This document shows, in pieces, positions 8,225-16,939 of a stretch of 64,000 bases of DNA. The position numbers and the translations under genes are program-made. The notes below the pieces were generated by a model. It had not been told where the DNA came from. It was given only the letters and a program-made list of their open reading frames with translations, and did not search any database. The stretch covers positions 1 to 64,000 of the forward strand of contig CAYXGW010000016.1 of the NCBI GenBank assembly GCA_964464595.1, read 5' to 3'. The DNA comes from JADFJB01 sp964464595. GTDB taxonomy: Bacteria; Zhuqueibacterota; JdFR-76; DREG01. The stretch's first letter is position 1, and every line of letters begins with the position of its first letter.

Positions 8225-10339
8225 TCAATCCTCTTTCTTATCATATTTACTCTTCTCATAGCTCTCCTCATATTCACTCGCCAAGCCCTTAAGAATTGCT
8301 TTGCGGCGCTCAAGTTCCTCTTGAGATATTAAGGAATCATAACCGAGGACCTTCATATACTCGATGATGGCCATGCGGTCCGCAGGCTCAAGGTAAGGGC
8401 CGATGACGCCTGGCGTATTTTTTTCGGCATCACGGAATTCATGTCCGGCGTTGGAGTTGCCGTCAATTTCGCGCACATATTCTAGCCGGCCTCTAAACAC
8501 TCCCAGGAATGTGTTTAACAAAGTGCTAAAAACGCCTCTTTTGATTTTGAATTCAAAGCCACCTTCAAACTTTTCCGTTTTGTAGCCGATTTGTACGGGA
8601 TCGAATTCCAGATCTCCAACCCAGAATGACTCGTCTCGCTCTTTCACAGGACTTAGAAGCTGATACAAATTGGGAACCGAGCCATTGTGGAGAAAGGGCG
8701 GTGTTGTCCAGTATCCTGCCAGGGGGCGTGCCGGGTAAGCGAGCGGTGCGCGATAAAGATTTTCTCGAAAGCCGTTCATTGTGTCCTGTAACGCTGTATC
8801 CGTAATTCCGAGTTCTTCGTATCCCCGTTTCATCACCTCTGTCGTTACTTTCAAGAGCGCCTCTCCTATACCGACCTTTTCTTTGCCGTCGAAAAGCCAA
8901 CTAAGGTTTCGGGTATATATTTCGTGCCCGGCAAAATCTTCTGCGTCCCAGGGATCCGTCCCGATTACATCGAGCCTGTACAGAGGCAATTGGATATAGC
9001 GTTTGCCCCATTTATTTGGGTTAACATGTCTTACGGGCGCATGGCAACGTGCGCAGAATCCCTTTGCAGTACGGTCTGGATTCGGAGGATATATATGGCT
9101 AGCGGTGTCTGCCGCGAGCTCTGCTTGAGCCGGCCTACGGGCATCCTCCCAAATTTTTTCCTCGTAAAGATACTTGCCTCGCTTCACTGCATCCCGGTTT
9201 ATCTTTCCCAGAATAGTTTCGGGCCATTTGGGAGGTTCCAGCACTGAGATCAGGGTCTCCATCCAGAACATGTCCTTCATCGTTACGGTTGACGCGAAGA
9301 GTCTATCGCGATTCGGGTTTATCAGGTCAACGATGGAATTCACGCCCCATGATTCTGTAACGTTCCGCCCCATTGGCTGGTTAATTCCTGAAATTGACTG
9401 CACCCAATCATATTCGTGGGTGTACCAGATTGGGGGAATACTTACAGGCCCTTTTGAGGCTGCAATATTACGGGGATCGAGCTGGGCGAATTGCCCGTTA
9501 CCCCCCCGACCCAGTGCATTCATCCGGCCAAAACCCGACACGGGGGTGTACGTATTATTCAACGCAGCTTTCAACGCGTTACTGATGAGCGGGCTTTTGA
9601 TATATTTATTCACTTGCTCTTTAAGCAAGTCCCTTGCTTGCTTGGTATTCTCCCTGCCTTCTAGTCCAAGAACCTTATCTGCGAAGCGCCTGAATTTAGT
9701 GGGTAGTTCAACGGTGGCAATGAGGCTACTAGTCATAACCTGGTTTAATGTGGCAAAATTCCACATACTTGGTGCGCCGTCAATGCGGATACCCAATCCT
9801 TTGTAGTTAATCTGGGCAGTATGACAGAGTGCACAGGAGTAGCTCATCCATTCTTTATGGCCGTCGCCCAATTGGTCAACATATTCGTCGCGGACGACAT
9901 TCTTGGTAATGCCAATGGGTAGCCGGTCAGGATTGTATTTTGGCCTGGGGTCCGGGATCACGCGATACCTGGTCATATTTTTATCCGACCGAAATAGGTT
10001 TTTGTTTACGAGGTTGATTGGCCAATTAAGTTTGGGCGCCTGTTCCAGGGCCAGAAACCAGTTATAGGGCACAATGAGGCATCCCTGGCTGGTTTGGTAG
10101 TATTTCTGGCGTTGATCCTCGGTCCAATCTTGTTCGGTTTGAAAGATGCCGTAAACCATTACCGACTTTGGCGGTTCGGGGAAGACCAATTCATAGAGTT
10201 TGTACAGGCCGAACAACACAACCAAAACAATTACGGTAACCCTGAGTATCTTGCTGTTTGCAAACAGCGTAGGAAGAGCACCAAACGGGGTCAACACTGC
10301 GCGTATGAACAAATAAATACTTTTAAATATTCTTTTCAT
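8225..10339 (-). CDS. RoxA-like dihaem c-type cytochrome oxygenase/peroxidase (copy 1)
   Basis: A 704-residue protein with an N-terminal membrane anchor (about 31-48) and two haem c motifs, CALCH at 169-173 and CARCH at 429-433. It also has conserved YDWVQSISGINQPMGRN and PLAGYWTTPPFLHNGSVPNL segments typical of the 'di-heme-cytochrome c peroxidase' family that includes rubber oxygenase RoxA. The body would lie in the periplasm. RoxA-type enzymes cleave C=C bonds with O2, whereas CcpA-type relatives reduce peroxide; sequence alone does not decide. The ATG is preceded by AGGAG. About 45 residues near 590-620 are an insertion absent from copy 2 (12325-14118). Confidence 0.85.
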   Translation of the reverse strand: MKRIFKSIYLFIRAVLTPFGALPTLFANSKILRVTVIVLVVLFGLYKLYELVFPEPPKSVMVYGIFQTEQDWTEDQRQKYYQTSQGCLIVPYNWFLALEQAPKLNWPINLVNKNLFRSDKNMTRYRVIPDPRPKYNPDRLPIGITKNVVRDEYVDQLGDGHKEWMSYSCALCHTAQINYKGLGIRIDGAPSMWNFATLNQVMTSSLIATVELPTKFRRFADKVLGLEGRENTKQARDLLKEQVNKYIKSPLISNALKAALNNTYTPVSGFGRMNALGRGGNGQFAQLDPRNIAASKGPVSIPPIWYTHEYDWVQSISGINQPMGRNVTESWGVNSIVDLINPNRDRLFASTVTMKDMFWMETLISVLEPPKWPETILGKINRDAVKRGKYLYEEKIWEDARRPAQAELAADTASHIYPPNPDRTAKGFCARCHAPVRHVNPNKWGKRYIQLPLYRLDVIGTDPWDAEDFAGHEIYTRNLSWLFDGKEKVGIGEALLKVTTEVMKRGYEELGITDTALQDTMNGFRENLYRAPLAYPARPLAGYWTTPPFLHNGSVPNLYQLLSPVKERDESFWVGDLEFDPVQIGYKTEKFEGGFEFKIKRGVFSTLLNTFLGVFRGRLEYVREIDGNSNAGHEFRDAEKNTPGVIGPYLEPADRMAIIEYMKVLGYDSLISQEELERRKAILKGLASEYEESYEKSKYDKKED

Positions 10340-10354
10340 GGCTAGCTCCTGCTC

Positions 10355-11257
10355 TTAGTTTTTTTTGTTCTTTTTTTTTAATTTGGGGTGCTGGAAGACA
10401 AGCCTATGGTCACAGGATTCCGATGTAACGCTTTCGGTGAGCTTGATGTAGCCTATATATTGCCAATCTCTGCCGCCGGATAATAATTTTTTGGATGCGA
10501 CAGAGATGTTGAAAAACAGCTCCCCGTCCTTGTAATTCTCAACTCTCAGTTCATCACGGAAATCAGCCCTATCGACCTTGCGGTTTCCGCTCCATGCTTT
10601 GATCATCATCCACTTCGGGGCATTCGACTCCTCGCCCTCAGCTAATCCAAGCTCGGCAACCGGGTAGGTGGGACGGTAGAAGGCATTAAAGTCCGCTCGG
10701 ACAAGCGTGCCTATTGATGAAATAATGATCCCGAAAAGCCGAATGATATCAAGATTGAAACCAGGCGGCACTTCATTGGTCAAGGAGACATCGGTAAAAT
10801 ACCTGGCCTTGGTGCCGAGTAAGACATCGATCGTAAAAAAGTCTGCAGTCTTGACCCTCTCGTCAGGATCCATTGTCGGAAAAATCTTGCCGGCAAATGC
10901 GAAGCCTCGGTTTTGTCCTTGTTTTGTCTTGGAAAGAACGACGGAACTTCGCACGATAATCAACCCCTTCGACCCTTTTTTAAAATAACCGGAATAAGGA
11001 GAATCTTCTTTAATTTGCCACGTCCCGGCCAAAGCAATTCCATTTGGATGGATTAGTCTTTGGAAGTAGGGGCCGGTATCCGAGGAGTCATCAAGTGCCC
11101 TCTGAGCAGCCTTGAAAAGCTTGTTTTTAATCCCTTTGTAGAAACTTCCCAGTGTTACCACGTTTTGTGGCAGAGTTTCGTAGGGATCGCTAAACATCAG
11201 ATCTCTTACTTCCCGAAAAGTAGAGCCTCGATATCTATAAGTTGGAAATCTCATCAT
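10355..11257 (-). CDS. Catalase-like fold protein of unknown function
   Basis: A 300-residue protein starting MMRFPTYRYRGSTFREVRDL, with GGAGG seven bases upstream. The middle part (about 70-160) reads like the barrel of small catalase-related proteins: HPNGIALAGTWQI, PYSGYFKKGSKGLIIVRSS, NRGFAFAGKIFPT. However, the invariant catalase 'THAKG' distal-histidine motif seen in the neighbouring gene 14714-15751 is missing. It directly precedes the RoxA-like copy 1 with a 15-base gap, so it is almost certainly co-transcribed and perhaps functionally paired. Family assignment is tentative. Confidence 0.55.
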   Translation of the reverse strand: MMRFPTYRYRGSTFREVRDLMFSDPYETLPQNVVTLGSFYKGIKNKLFKAAQRALDDSSDTGPYFQRLIHPNGIALAGTWQIKEDSPYSGYFKKGSKGLIIVRSSVVLSKTKQGQNRGFAFAGKIFPTMDPDERVKTADFFTIDVLLGTKARYFTDVSLTNEVPPGFNLDIIRLFGIIISSIGTLVRADFNAFYRPTYPVAELGLAEGEESNAPKWMMIKAWSGNRKVDRADFRDELRVENYKDGELFFNISVASKKLLSGGRDWQYIGYIKLTESVTSESCDHRLVFQHPKLKKKNKKN

Positions 11258-11504
11258 AAATTATCCTCCATTTCTTATTCGTTTATTAGCTCGACAAGCA
11301 CTTAATTGCCCGGATTCCAGGCATAAAAAAGTATATGTAGCAAACTCCTCCTTTAAATCCTCATGGCCATCCGCTCTGCGATTCGAAGTTTCATCGGAGC
11401 TTCGGAATCCGAACTGGGTTGGGCTCTTTGTGAAGCGGGCCCCTTGTAAATCGCTTCCACCCTCCTGCGCTGACTGATTTAACGCCAGCGTGCGAAGTAA
11501 GGTG

Positions 11505-11573
11505 CAAAAACTCAATCTCGAAAACATTTCAAGCTTTGAAAAAGGGAAGAATCTTGAATTTTCATATGAAGAT
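11505..11573 (+). repeat. Inverted copy of 14259-14326
   Basis: About 69 bp match the reverse complement of 14259-14326 with only a handful of differences (shared core AAGCTTTGAAAAAGGGAAGA). Read on the plus strand the segment is coding-like (QKLNLENISSFEKGKNLEFS) but has no start. It is therefore a fragment of a gene left in two orientations. The whole stretch 11258-11687 holds such debris and no intact gene. Confidence 0.65.
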
Positions 11574-11682
11574 GCGAGCCCCGTTGTTTCAAATGTATAT
11601 ACAAGGAAACTACATGCAATAATTCCCATGATGCCTTGCGCCAAAAACTGCCAGCCATAATTATCTCCATTCTGTATTTCAA

Positions 11683-11783
11683 ATCGATTAAGCCGTTGCC
11701 TGCTCTTGGTTTTTGACCAGTCTCTTTGTAATAGATTTTTTTCTCGGCAATTTAACATCCTTTGCAAGTCCAATTTTCTCCAA
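11683..11783 (-). repeat. Duplicated 3' end of the fatty-acid desaturase gene
   Basis: About 100 bp closely match 15809-15909 in the same orientation. It encodes the tail IGLAKDVKLPRKKSITKRLV, against IGLAKDVKLPRERSITKRLV in the desaturase. The parent is the intact desaturase gene 15814-16743. Confidence 0.8.
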
Positions 11784-12053
11784 ATCTGCAACGGCTATAC
11801 TCACAAGGTCGTTGAGGTGGCTCTTGATCGTACCATCAAAATTGCTTGAGAATACCAGGCTGGGGAAAATCGTATTTCCATACAGATCTTTTTTCTCTTC
11901 AAGGATTACCCAGCGTGCGAAGTGAATGGACTCGAATCTCTCCAAGAAAAAATTCTTGCGATTCTCAACATTCATTTCCTCAACCAGCACGAGTTGACTC
12001 CTGAGCTCATTCAGTTTTTCAGGTCTGATCTTTGCAATTATTGTCAGTGCGCC
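11688..12053 (-). pseudogene. Peroxidase-like remnant fused to a copied desaturase tail
   Basis: The frame is open from 12053 but has no good start; a GTG at 11990 is the first annotated option. The upstream part reads ALTIIAKIRPEKLNELRSQL and FFLERFESIHFARWVIL, then PSLVFSSNFDGTIKSHLNDL. This pattern is found at the start of a family of large haem-peroxidase-like proteins. After about 90 residues the frame runs straight into the duplicated desaturase C-terminus. I read it as a chimeric scrap from a recombination event rather than a working gene. Confidence 0.55.
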
Positions 12054-12324
12054 TTATCGAACCATCATACTTAATCAGGTAAAGTTGCATTTTTTTTTGA
12101 AGATGTTGTTAAACTTGCCGGCTGTCCCTTACCCCCATAATTACGAACCCCTCATCTTTTCGATTTTATTTTTTCTGCAGTGTTTTGTATTTCCATTCTG
12201 TTTAGTTTACAGGATATTACTTAAATGAGTAAATAGAGTTAGGAATCGAACTAGATCAAAAGAGGCTGCTCGAACATAATCATATCAGGTTGAACTGTTT
12301 TTACTCTATAATATCAAGTGCATC

Positions 12325-14118
12325 TTAATAATAACCTTCATAGTATTTCTTGGCAATTTCGGGATATTTATCTAGATACTTAGCAAGCTCCTCCTTCGGA
12401 TCTCTTCCATAATCCTCCATATCTTCATCGGAAAATTTAAGATTTTTCAGATACTCAATGAGATCCATACGCTCGTCATGGGTCAGCGAGGTGCCGTACT
12501 CGTGCCCAGAATTTGAGTTACCGGTTTTACTGACATCGAATTTGAAGCCGCCTTTAAACTTGTCCGTCACATACCCAACGTTCTTTGGATCGAATTCCAG
12601 ATCTCCGAGATAGAACGTCTCGTCCCGTTCTTCCGCCGGCAGCAGAAGCTGATACAGATTTGGGACGGATCCGTTGTGAAGGAAAGGCGCTGTCGCCCAT
12701 ATTCCGGCCAGCGGGCGTGCCGGGTAAGCCTTCGGCGCACGTAATTCCAAAGCACGGTAGCCGTTCCATTTATACTGCTCTTCGAGAGGAAGCTTGAGTT
12801 CGTCATATCTGAGTTCCTCTATCCCGGAAAGAACCATAGCAATTACCGTCGCTCCTGGTTCGTCCTTTTTCAACCCAATTTTCGTAGCATCTAGCGTGCG
12901 ATTGGCAAAGTTAGCTGCATCCATCGTGTCCGTGCCGATTTCCTCGAACGGGAACAGCCGCAATATATAATATCTTTTGTCGTATCGTGCAGCAACTGAA
13001 TCTTTTGGCGTACTCTCCAATATTTTTCCATGGCAAGACACGCAGTATTTCTTGTAGATATCCTTGCCCCGTTTCACTTTTTCCCTGTCGATCTCTCCCA
13101 GAATGTGTTCAGGCCAAACAGGCGCTTTTAACTTGCTGATTAACTCCTCCATCAAGTAACAGTTCTTCAACCTAGCGCTCGACAAATAACGGGGATAACG
13201 GGAGTCACCTCCTGGAAAGACAAGACTGGAACTCACGGCCAGTGCTTCAATGATATTCCGCGACATTGGCTGATGAATAGAGCCGTTCGACTGCACCCAA
13301 TCGTATTGGTGTGTGTACCAGAGAGGAAATATAACTACAGGCGCGTTCAACGCTCGAAGGTTCTTTGTGTCAATTTTGCCGTATAACGTATTGCCTCCCG
13401 CGCCGAGAGCATCGACCCTGCCGAAGCCTTGCACAGTAGGGGATTGACCATGCAACTTGTCCATTGCTATCTGCTGGAGTTGTCCTTCGATCAGTTTCTT
13501 GAGAAGTTTAATTAACTCATTTTTAAGCGAATCTGCCCCGGCTTCAGTATACTCTTTTTTGAGAACTCTCTTTGCGAAGCGGGCAAATTTACTGGGTTCC
13601 ACCGGGGTGACGGTCATGCTTATAATTAACCTTTCGAGAAATTTGTTAGAGTTCACCATGCCGGAGCCGCCATCGATGCGGATACCCATACCCTTATGGT
13701 TAATCTGGGTTGTGTGGCAGGCCGCACAGGTTAAGCCGATATTCTGTATCCCGGTCACCGGGTCGGGATCATCCTTGGCAAAGCCAACGGGTAAAAGATC
13801 AGGGTTGTATAATGTGTTCGGATCCGGAATAAATCGGAACTGTGTCATATGGTCGTTATCAATGAATAGCTTTTTATTGTCGGGTTGTTCCATGGCCACA
13901 AACCAATCATATGGCATGATCTCGGATCCTTGAGAGGTATGATAGTACCATTGACGCTCCTCCTCTGTCCACTCTTTGTTGAGACGCACTATGTCATAGA
14001 CTTTAACAGACTTCGGCAGGCCGGAAAAGTAAATGACATACACCGCTATCCCTGCAACTACCACGATTAACGCAAGCGCAATAATCCAAAGTTTCTTGAT
14101 TATTTTTCCAATCCTCAT
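12325..14118 (-). CDS. RoxA-like dihaem c-type cytochrome oxygenase/peroxidase (copy 2)
   Basis: A 597-residue paralogue of 8225-10339. It has an N-terminal membrane anchor (about 5-30) and haem c motifs CAACH at 131-135 and CVSCH at 359-363. The same YDWVQSNGSIHQPMSRN and PLAGIWATAPFLHNGSVPNL blocks are present, followed by SNSGHEYG near the end. An earlier ATG at 14133 exists, but GGAGG sits eight bases before the ATG at 14118, so I use that. The protein should be anchored in the inner membrane facing the periplasm. Substrate unknown. A third C-terminal scrap of this family lies just upstream at 14213-14282. Confidence 0.85.
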   Translation of the reverse strand: MRIGKIIKKLWIIALALIVVVAGIAVYVIYFSGLPKSVKVYDIVRLNKEWTEEERQWYYHTSQGSEIMPYDWFVAMEQPDNKKLFIDNDHMTQFRFIPDPNTLYNPDLLPVGFAKDDPDPVTGIQNIGLTCAACHTTQINHKGMGIRIDGGSGMVNSNKFLERLIISMTVTPVEPSKFARFAKRVLKKEYTEAGADSLKNELIKLLKKLIEGQLQQIAMDKLHGQSPTVQGFGRVDALGAGGNTLYGKIDTKNLRALNAPVVIFPLWYTHQYDWVQSNGSIHQPMSRNIIEALAVSSSLVFPGGDSRYPRYLSSARLKNCYLMEELISKLKAPVWPEHILGEIDREKVKRGKDIYKKYCVSCHGKILESTPKDSVAARYDKRYYILRLFPFEEIGTDTMDAANFANRTLDATKIGLKKDEPGATVIAMVLSGIEELRYDELKLPLEEQYKWNGYRALELRAPKAYPARPLAGIWATAPFLHNGSVPNLYQLLLPAEERDETFYLGDLEFDPKNVGYVTDKFKGGFKFDVSKTGNSNSGHEYGTSLTHDERMDLIEYLKNLKFSDEDMEDYGRDPKEELAKYLDKYPEIAKKYYEGYY

Positions 14119-14212
14119 GATTAAATCCTCCATTTCATTAAAAGTAGAATCACAAATGTTTTTTGTAATATTTCGGTTAAAATACTACTCCTCAATATAG
14201 GGCACATTTACA

Positions 14213-14282
14213 GATACTTAGCAAGCTCCTCCTTTGCATCCATTCAATAATCCTCCATATCTTCATCTGAAAATTAAGATTC
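14213..14282 (-). pseudogene. Orphan C-terminal scrap of a RoxA-like gene
   Basis: About 70 bp match 12375-12444 in the same orientation. They translate to FSDEDMEDY, a stop, then KEELAKYL, matching FSDEDMEDYGRDPKEELAKY of the intact gene. It shows that the RoxA-like genes were duplicated at least once more and the extra copy was mostly lost. Confidence 0.75.
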
Positions 14283-14326
14283 TTCCCTTTTTCAAAGCTT
14301 GTAACGTTTTCGAGATCGAGTTTTTG
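14259..14326 (-). repeat. Inverted copy of 11505-11573
   Basis: Partner of the plus-strand segment at 11505-11573. The two inverted copies flank the RoxA-like copy 2 gene. It lies immediately downstream of the small membrane-protein gene 14331-14711 and merges with the orphan scrap at 14213-14282. Confidence 0.65.
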
Positions 14327-14330
14327 GACG

Positions 14331-14711
14331 TTACGCCGCTCGCTGGCGCGGAATCAGCCAGCCCAGGAGGATAGCAGCGATCCACAAGGGGCCCGTGTCA
14401 CCTAGCATGTGGTACAGCAGGTCCACATTAGGATCGCGGATCGCCATCACAGTCATAAAAAGGGCGTGGACTAGGCTCGACCAGAACGTAAACCACAGCA
14501 AGCTCACATGCTCTTCTGGACGGCGCGCTGCCCAGATAAGGAAAACGCCGAGCGTCCCCAGCACTGCGATGAGAATGAGTGCATACGGCCCGGGTTCCGG
14601 AGGCCATGCCCATCCCTCCGGCCACAAGTTCTGCATCGGATAAATCGCCAAAAACGCGATTCCGATGAGCACCATTAAGAACTGTAGGAAACGTCGTCGA
14701 AACTCACTCAT
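14331..14711 (-). CDS. Four-helix membrane protein (DUF6632-like)
   Basis: A 126-residue protein with four transmembrane helices covering almost the entire length and the conserved-looking line LGVFLIWAARRPEEHVSLLW, then 'WSSLVHALFMTVMAIRD' in helix three. This pattern resembles the DUF6632 family of small integral membrane proteins; the function of that family is unknown. GGAG precedes the ATG by five bases and the gene starts 2 bases after the upstream catalase-like gene ends, so the two are co-transcribed. Confidence 0.65.
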   Translation of the reverse strand: MSEFRRRFLQFLMVLIGIAFLAIYPMQNLWPEGWAWPPEPGPYALILIAVLGTLGVFLIWAARRPEEHVSLLWFTFWSSLVHALFMTVMAIRDPNVDLLYHMLGDTGPLWIAAILLGWLIPRQRAA

Positions 14712-14713
14712 AG

Positions 14714-15751
14714 CTACTCCTTCAATTCGGTTGTGAATGTATCTGGCGTAGGTTCCTTATCTAGCGCAAAGTTCTTATAGTGTCGAAACTTTGAGATTGC
14801 CGGATATACTGATTTGCGAGCTCGGTTGATGCCACCTAGGGGTTTGTGTTCCGGAAAGGTACGCCACGGATTAAACGATAAATTTTCGCAAAATTCCATC
14901 TGCGCCGGTGAATCAAAACTTTGGGGAAGAATCTTAATAGTGGCAACTTTCCGGTAGGGAGAAAGTGTCTCATCCCATGCCACGATAGGATTCTCAATAG
15001 GCATTTTATAAGGATTGGTTTGAAACTGGATCATAAAATCAAATCTGACTTCCTCTTGGGCTAATTGTTCTTTTAATTTTTCGCGCAAGTAATTATTCTT
15101 GGGCTTTTTTGGGATATTACTGGTTTTATTTGAACAAGGTTTGAGGTGATATTGTACCGCTTTCGGTCCATAAGCGTAGGCAGTCTGGCTCCAATATGGA
15201 ACTTCCAAAAGATTGGCACACTTCTGCCGTCCGGCCAATATGGTTCTAGCGATTCGAAAATGAGTCAAGAAAAACCACAAAACGCTAGGTCCGCCTTTAT
15301 AAATAGCCGCTTCTAAATCATAAAATTGAGCAAGATTTGGCGCTAAAAACGTTTGAGAAGCCATCATAATAATGTCCAGGGTCTTAGCATTTTTTTCGTC
15401 TTCCCATAACATTTTCCCGTCGACTTCCATAAGCTTAATGGCCATAGCACGTATATCTCTGTTGATATCAGCTTGAGGGCTTGGATTCAGATTTGAGAAA
15501 CGAATCCAGGCAGAGTAACTTCGAGCTTCTTTAAATAGCCCCACACGCAAGTCTTCAGGCAGACCAGGTTCAACTATAAATTCTGCCTTAACAGCGGCAT
15601 GGCCTTTGGCATGAGTATCCCGGTACGTTGTACCCGTCAAGTAGTCCTTCTCTATCAATTTCTTTAAGAGTTCAGTAAGCTTCTTGGTAACTTCTTCCTC
15701 ATTTGGCTCCGGATACTCTTTATACAGCTCCAATTTCACTTTCTTTTTCAT
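14714..15751 (-). CDS. Catalase-family haem protein
   Basis: A 345-residue member of the small catalase-like family that also contains allene oxide synthase-type enzymes. The distal histidine lies in DTHAKGHAAVKAEFIV (about residues 44-60). The distal-pocket strand ARSYSAWIRFSNLNP follows, then FLAPNLAQFYDLEAAIYKGG, and the proximal haem-ligand region at the end has RKSVYPAISKFRHY, giving the R-x3-Y catalase motif. It is shorter than monofunctional catalases (about 480). In an unsaturated-lipid cluster, a peroxide- or hydroperoxide-metabolising role is plausible. A GGAAGGGA site precedes the ATG. Confidence 0.82.
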   Translation of the reverse strand: MKKKVKLELYKEYPEPNEEEVTKKLTELLKKLIEKDYLTGTTYRDTHAKGHAAVKAEFIVEPGLPEDLRVGLFKEARSYSAWIRFSNLNPSPQADINRDIRAMAIKLMEVDGKMLWEDEKNAKTLDIIMMASQTFLAPNLAQFYDLEAAIYKGGPSVLWFFLTHFRIARTILAGRQKCANLLEVPYWSQTAYAYGPKAVQYHLKPCSNKTSNIPKKPKNNYLREKLKEQLAQEEVRFDFMIQFQTNPYKMPIENPIVAWDETLSPYRKVATIKILPQSFDSPAQMEFCENLSFNPWRTFPEHKPLGGINRARKSVYPAISKFRHYKNFALDKEPTPDTFTTELKE

Positions 15752-15808
15752 ATTGTTTCCCTTCCTTCAAACAAATGTAGGATTAAATCTGGATTCAGAA
15801 TTTCGTGA

Positions 15809-15909
15809 ATCGACTAAGGCAATGCCTGCTTTTGGTTTTTGACCAGTCTCTTTGTAATAGATCTTTCTCTCGGCAGTTTAACATCCTTCGCAAGTCCAAT
15901 TTTCTCCAT
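15809..15909 (-). repeat. Source copy of the duplicated desaturase tail
   Basis: The 3' end of the desaturase gene, repeated in the same orientation at 11683-11783, about 4.1 kb away. The interval between the two copies contains RoxA-like copy 2, the four-helix protein and the catalase-like gene. Confidence 0.8.
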
Positions 15910-16743
15910 AAGCCAAATTACATACCAGGCTATATCTATTTGATACCAGCGCAGCCCCTGGCGGGCGGAAGATGGAAAAGTATGGTGATTGTTATGCCAG
16001 CCTTCACCAAAAATAATCAGGGCAACCAAAAAATTGTTTACGGATGAATCGGCGCCTGTTGGTTTGAAGGGCCTGGTACCAATCAAATGGCAGACTGAAT
16101 TTATCAGACCAAATGCGTGTAACAGGGCAACACGGTTGAGAAGACCTACCCAGACAACAAAGCAGATGGCGTTATAAATATCAAATGAATATATGCCTCC
16201 AATAAAACCTCCAACTACAAATGAAATAGCTATTAATGAGAAATTGGTGATATAATCATTTGATTCCTTATCCATCCATAAATACAGCTTATCATTCACC
16301 AGATCAGGCGCAAGGTCTCTATAAATGCTCTTTTCCCAGACATCATTTCGTCTCTTTTGATTCCAGCCAAAATGTACATGCCATATCCCCTCTTTAGGCG
16401 TGTGGGGGTCTTTGCCGGGAATTTCAGTGTGCTTATGATGCAATCGATGCATGCAGACCCAGAAAATCGGTCCGCGTTGAATGGCCAGGTATCCGCAAAT
16501 GGCAATGATGTGTTCCAGCCAAAGAGGAACGGAAAAGGAATGATGTGCGAAAAGTCTATGATAGCCGAGTGTTAAACCAAGCCCTGTTATAGCATAGAAT
16601 ATGAAGAAAGCCGTAATAGCTGACTTAGAGTAGTAAAAAAAGGGCAAGGTGATTGCTGCAGCCGTGGAGAATAAATTTAGAACCGTGAATGGTATGTCAG
16701 TCTTGGAAACAATGGGGATAGCATTTGCAGAATTATGATTCAT
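15814..16743 (-). CDS. Membrane fatty-acid (acyl) desaturase, delta-9 type
   Basis: A 309-residue integral membrane di-iron desaturase. All three histidine boxes are visible: HRLFAHHSF (H-x4-H), HRLHHKH (HxxHH) and WHNNHHTFP (HxxHH). They are spaced as in stearoyl-CoA/acyl-lipid delta-9 desaturases, with two hydrophobic hairpins between them. AAGGAGG precedes the ATG. It would introduce a double bond into an acyl chain at the inner membrane, perhaps into the synthase product. The last 100 bp are duplicated at 11683-11783. Confidence 0.92.
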   Translation of the reverse strand: MNHNSANAIPIVSKTDIPFTVLNLFSTAAAITLPFFYYSKSAITAFFIFYAITGLGLTLGYHRLFAHHSFSVPLWLEHIIAICGYLAIQRGPIFWVCMHRLHHKHTEIPGKDPHTPKEGIWHVHFGWNQKRRNDVWEKSIYRDLAPDLVNDKLYLWMDKESNDYITNFSLIAISFVVGGFIGGIYSFDIYNAICFVVWVGLLNRVALLHAFGLINSVCHLIGTRPFKPTGADSSVNNFLVALIIFGEGWHNNHHTFPSSARQGLRWYQIDIAWYVIWLMEKIGLAKDVKLPRERSITKRLVKNQKQALP

Positions 16744-16939
16744 TTCTAACTTCCTCCTTTCTTAGATAACGAATTTGTCGCTTCCGCATTGATCAGCGCG
16801 TTTTTACTCTGATCATATTTTTTTCCCAGGATCTTTGCCCATGGGTGGGTTATCAAATACTCACAAACACTTAACTAAAAGAATAAAGCATATCCTGATG
16901 TAAAATGTAAACAATTTGGAATATCCATTGTATCGAAAT

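Noticed and set aside
9174..9806. Plus-strand frame of 210 codons opposite RoxA-like copy 1
   Set aside because: Shadow of a real haem protein gene; no domain seen.
11261..11791. Minus-strand frame of 176 codons
   Set aside because: It crosses the duplicated desaturase tail in a wrong frame and the inverted fragment; composition is not protein-like, so it is debris.
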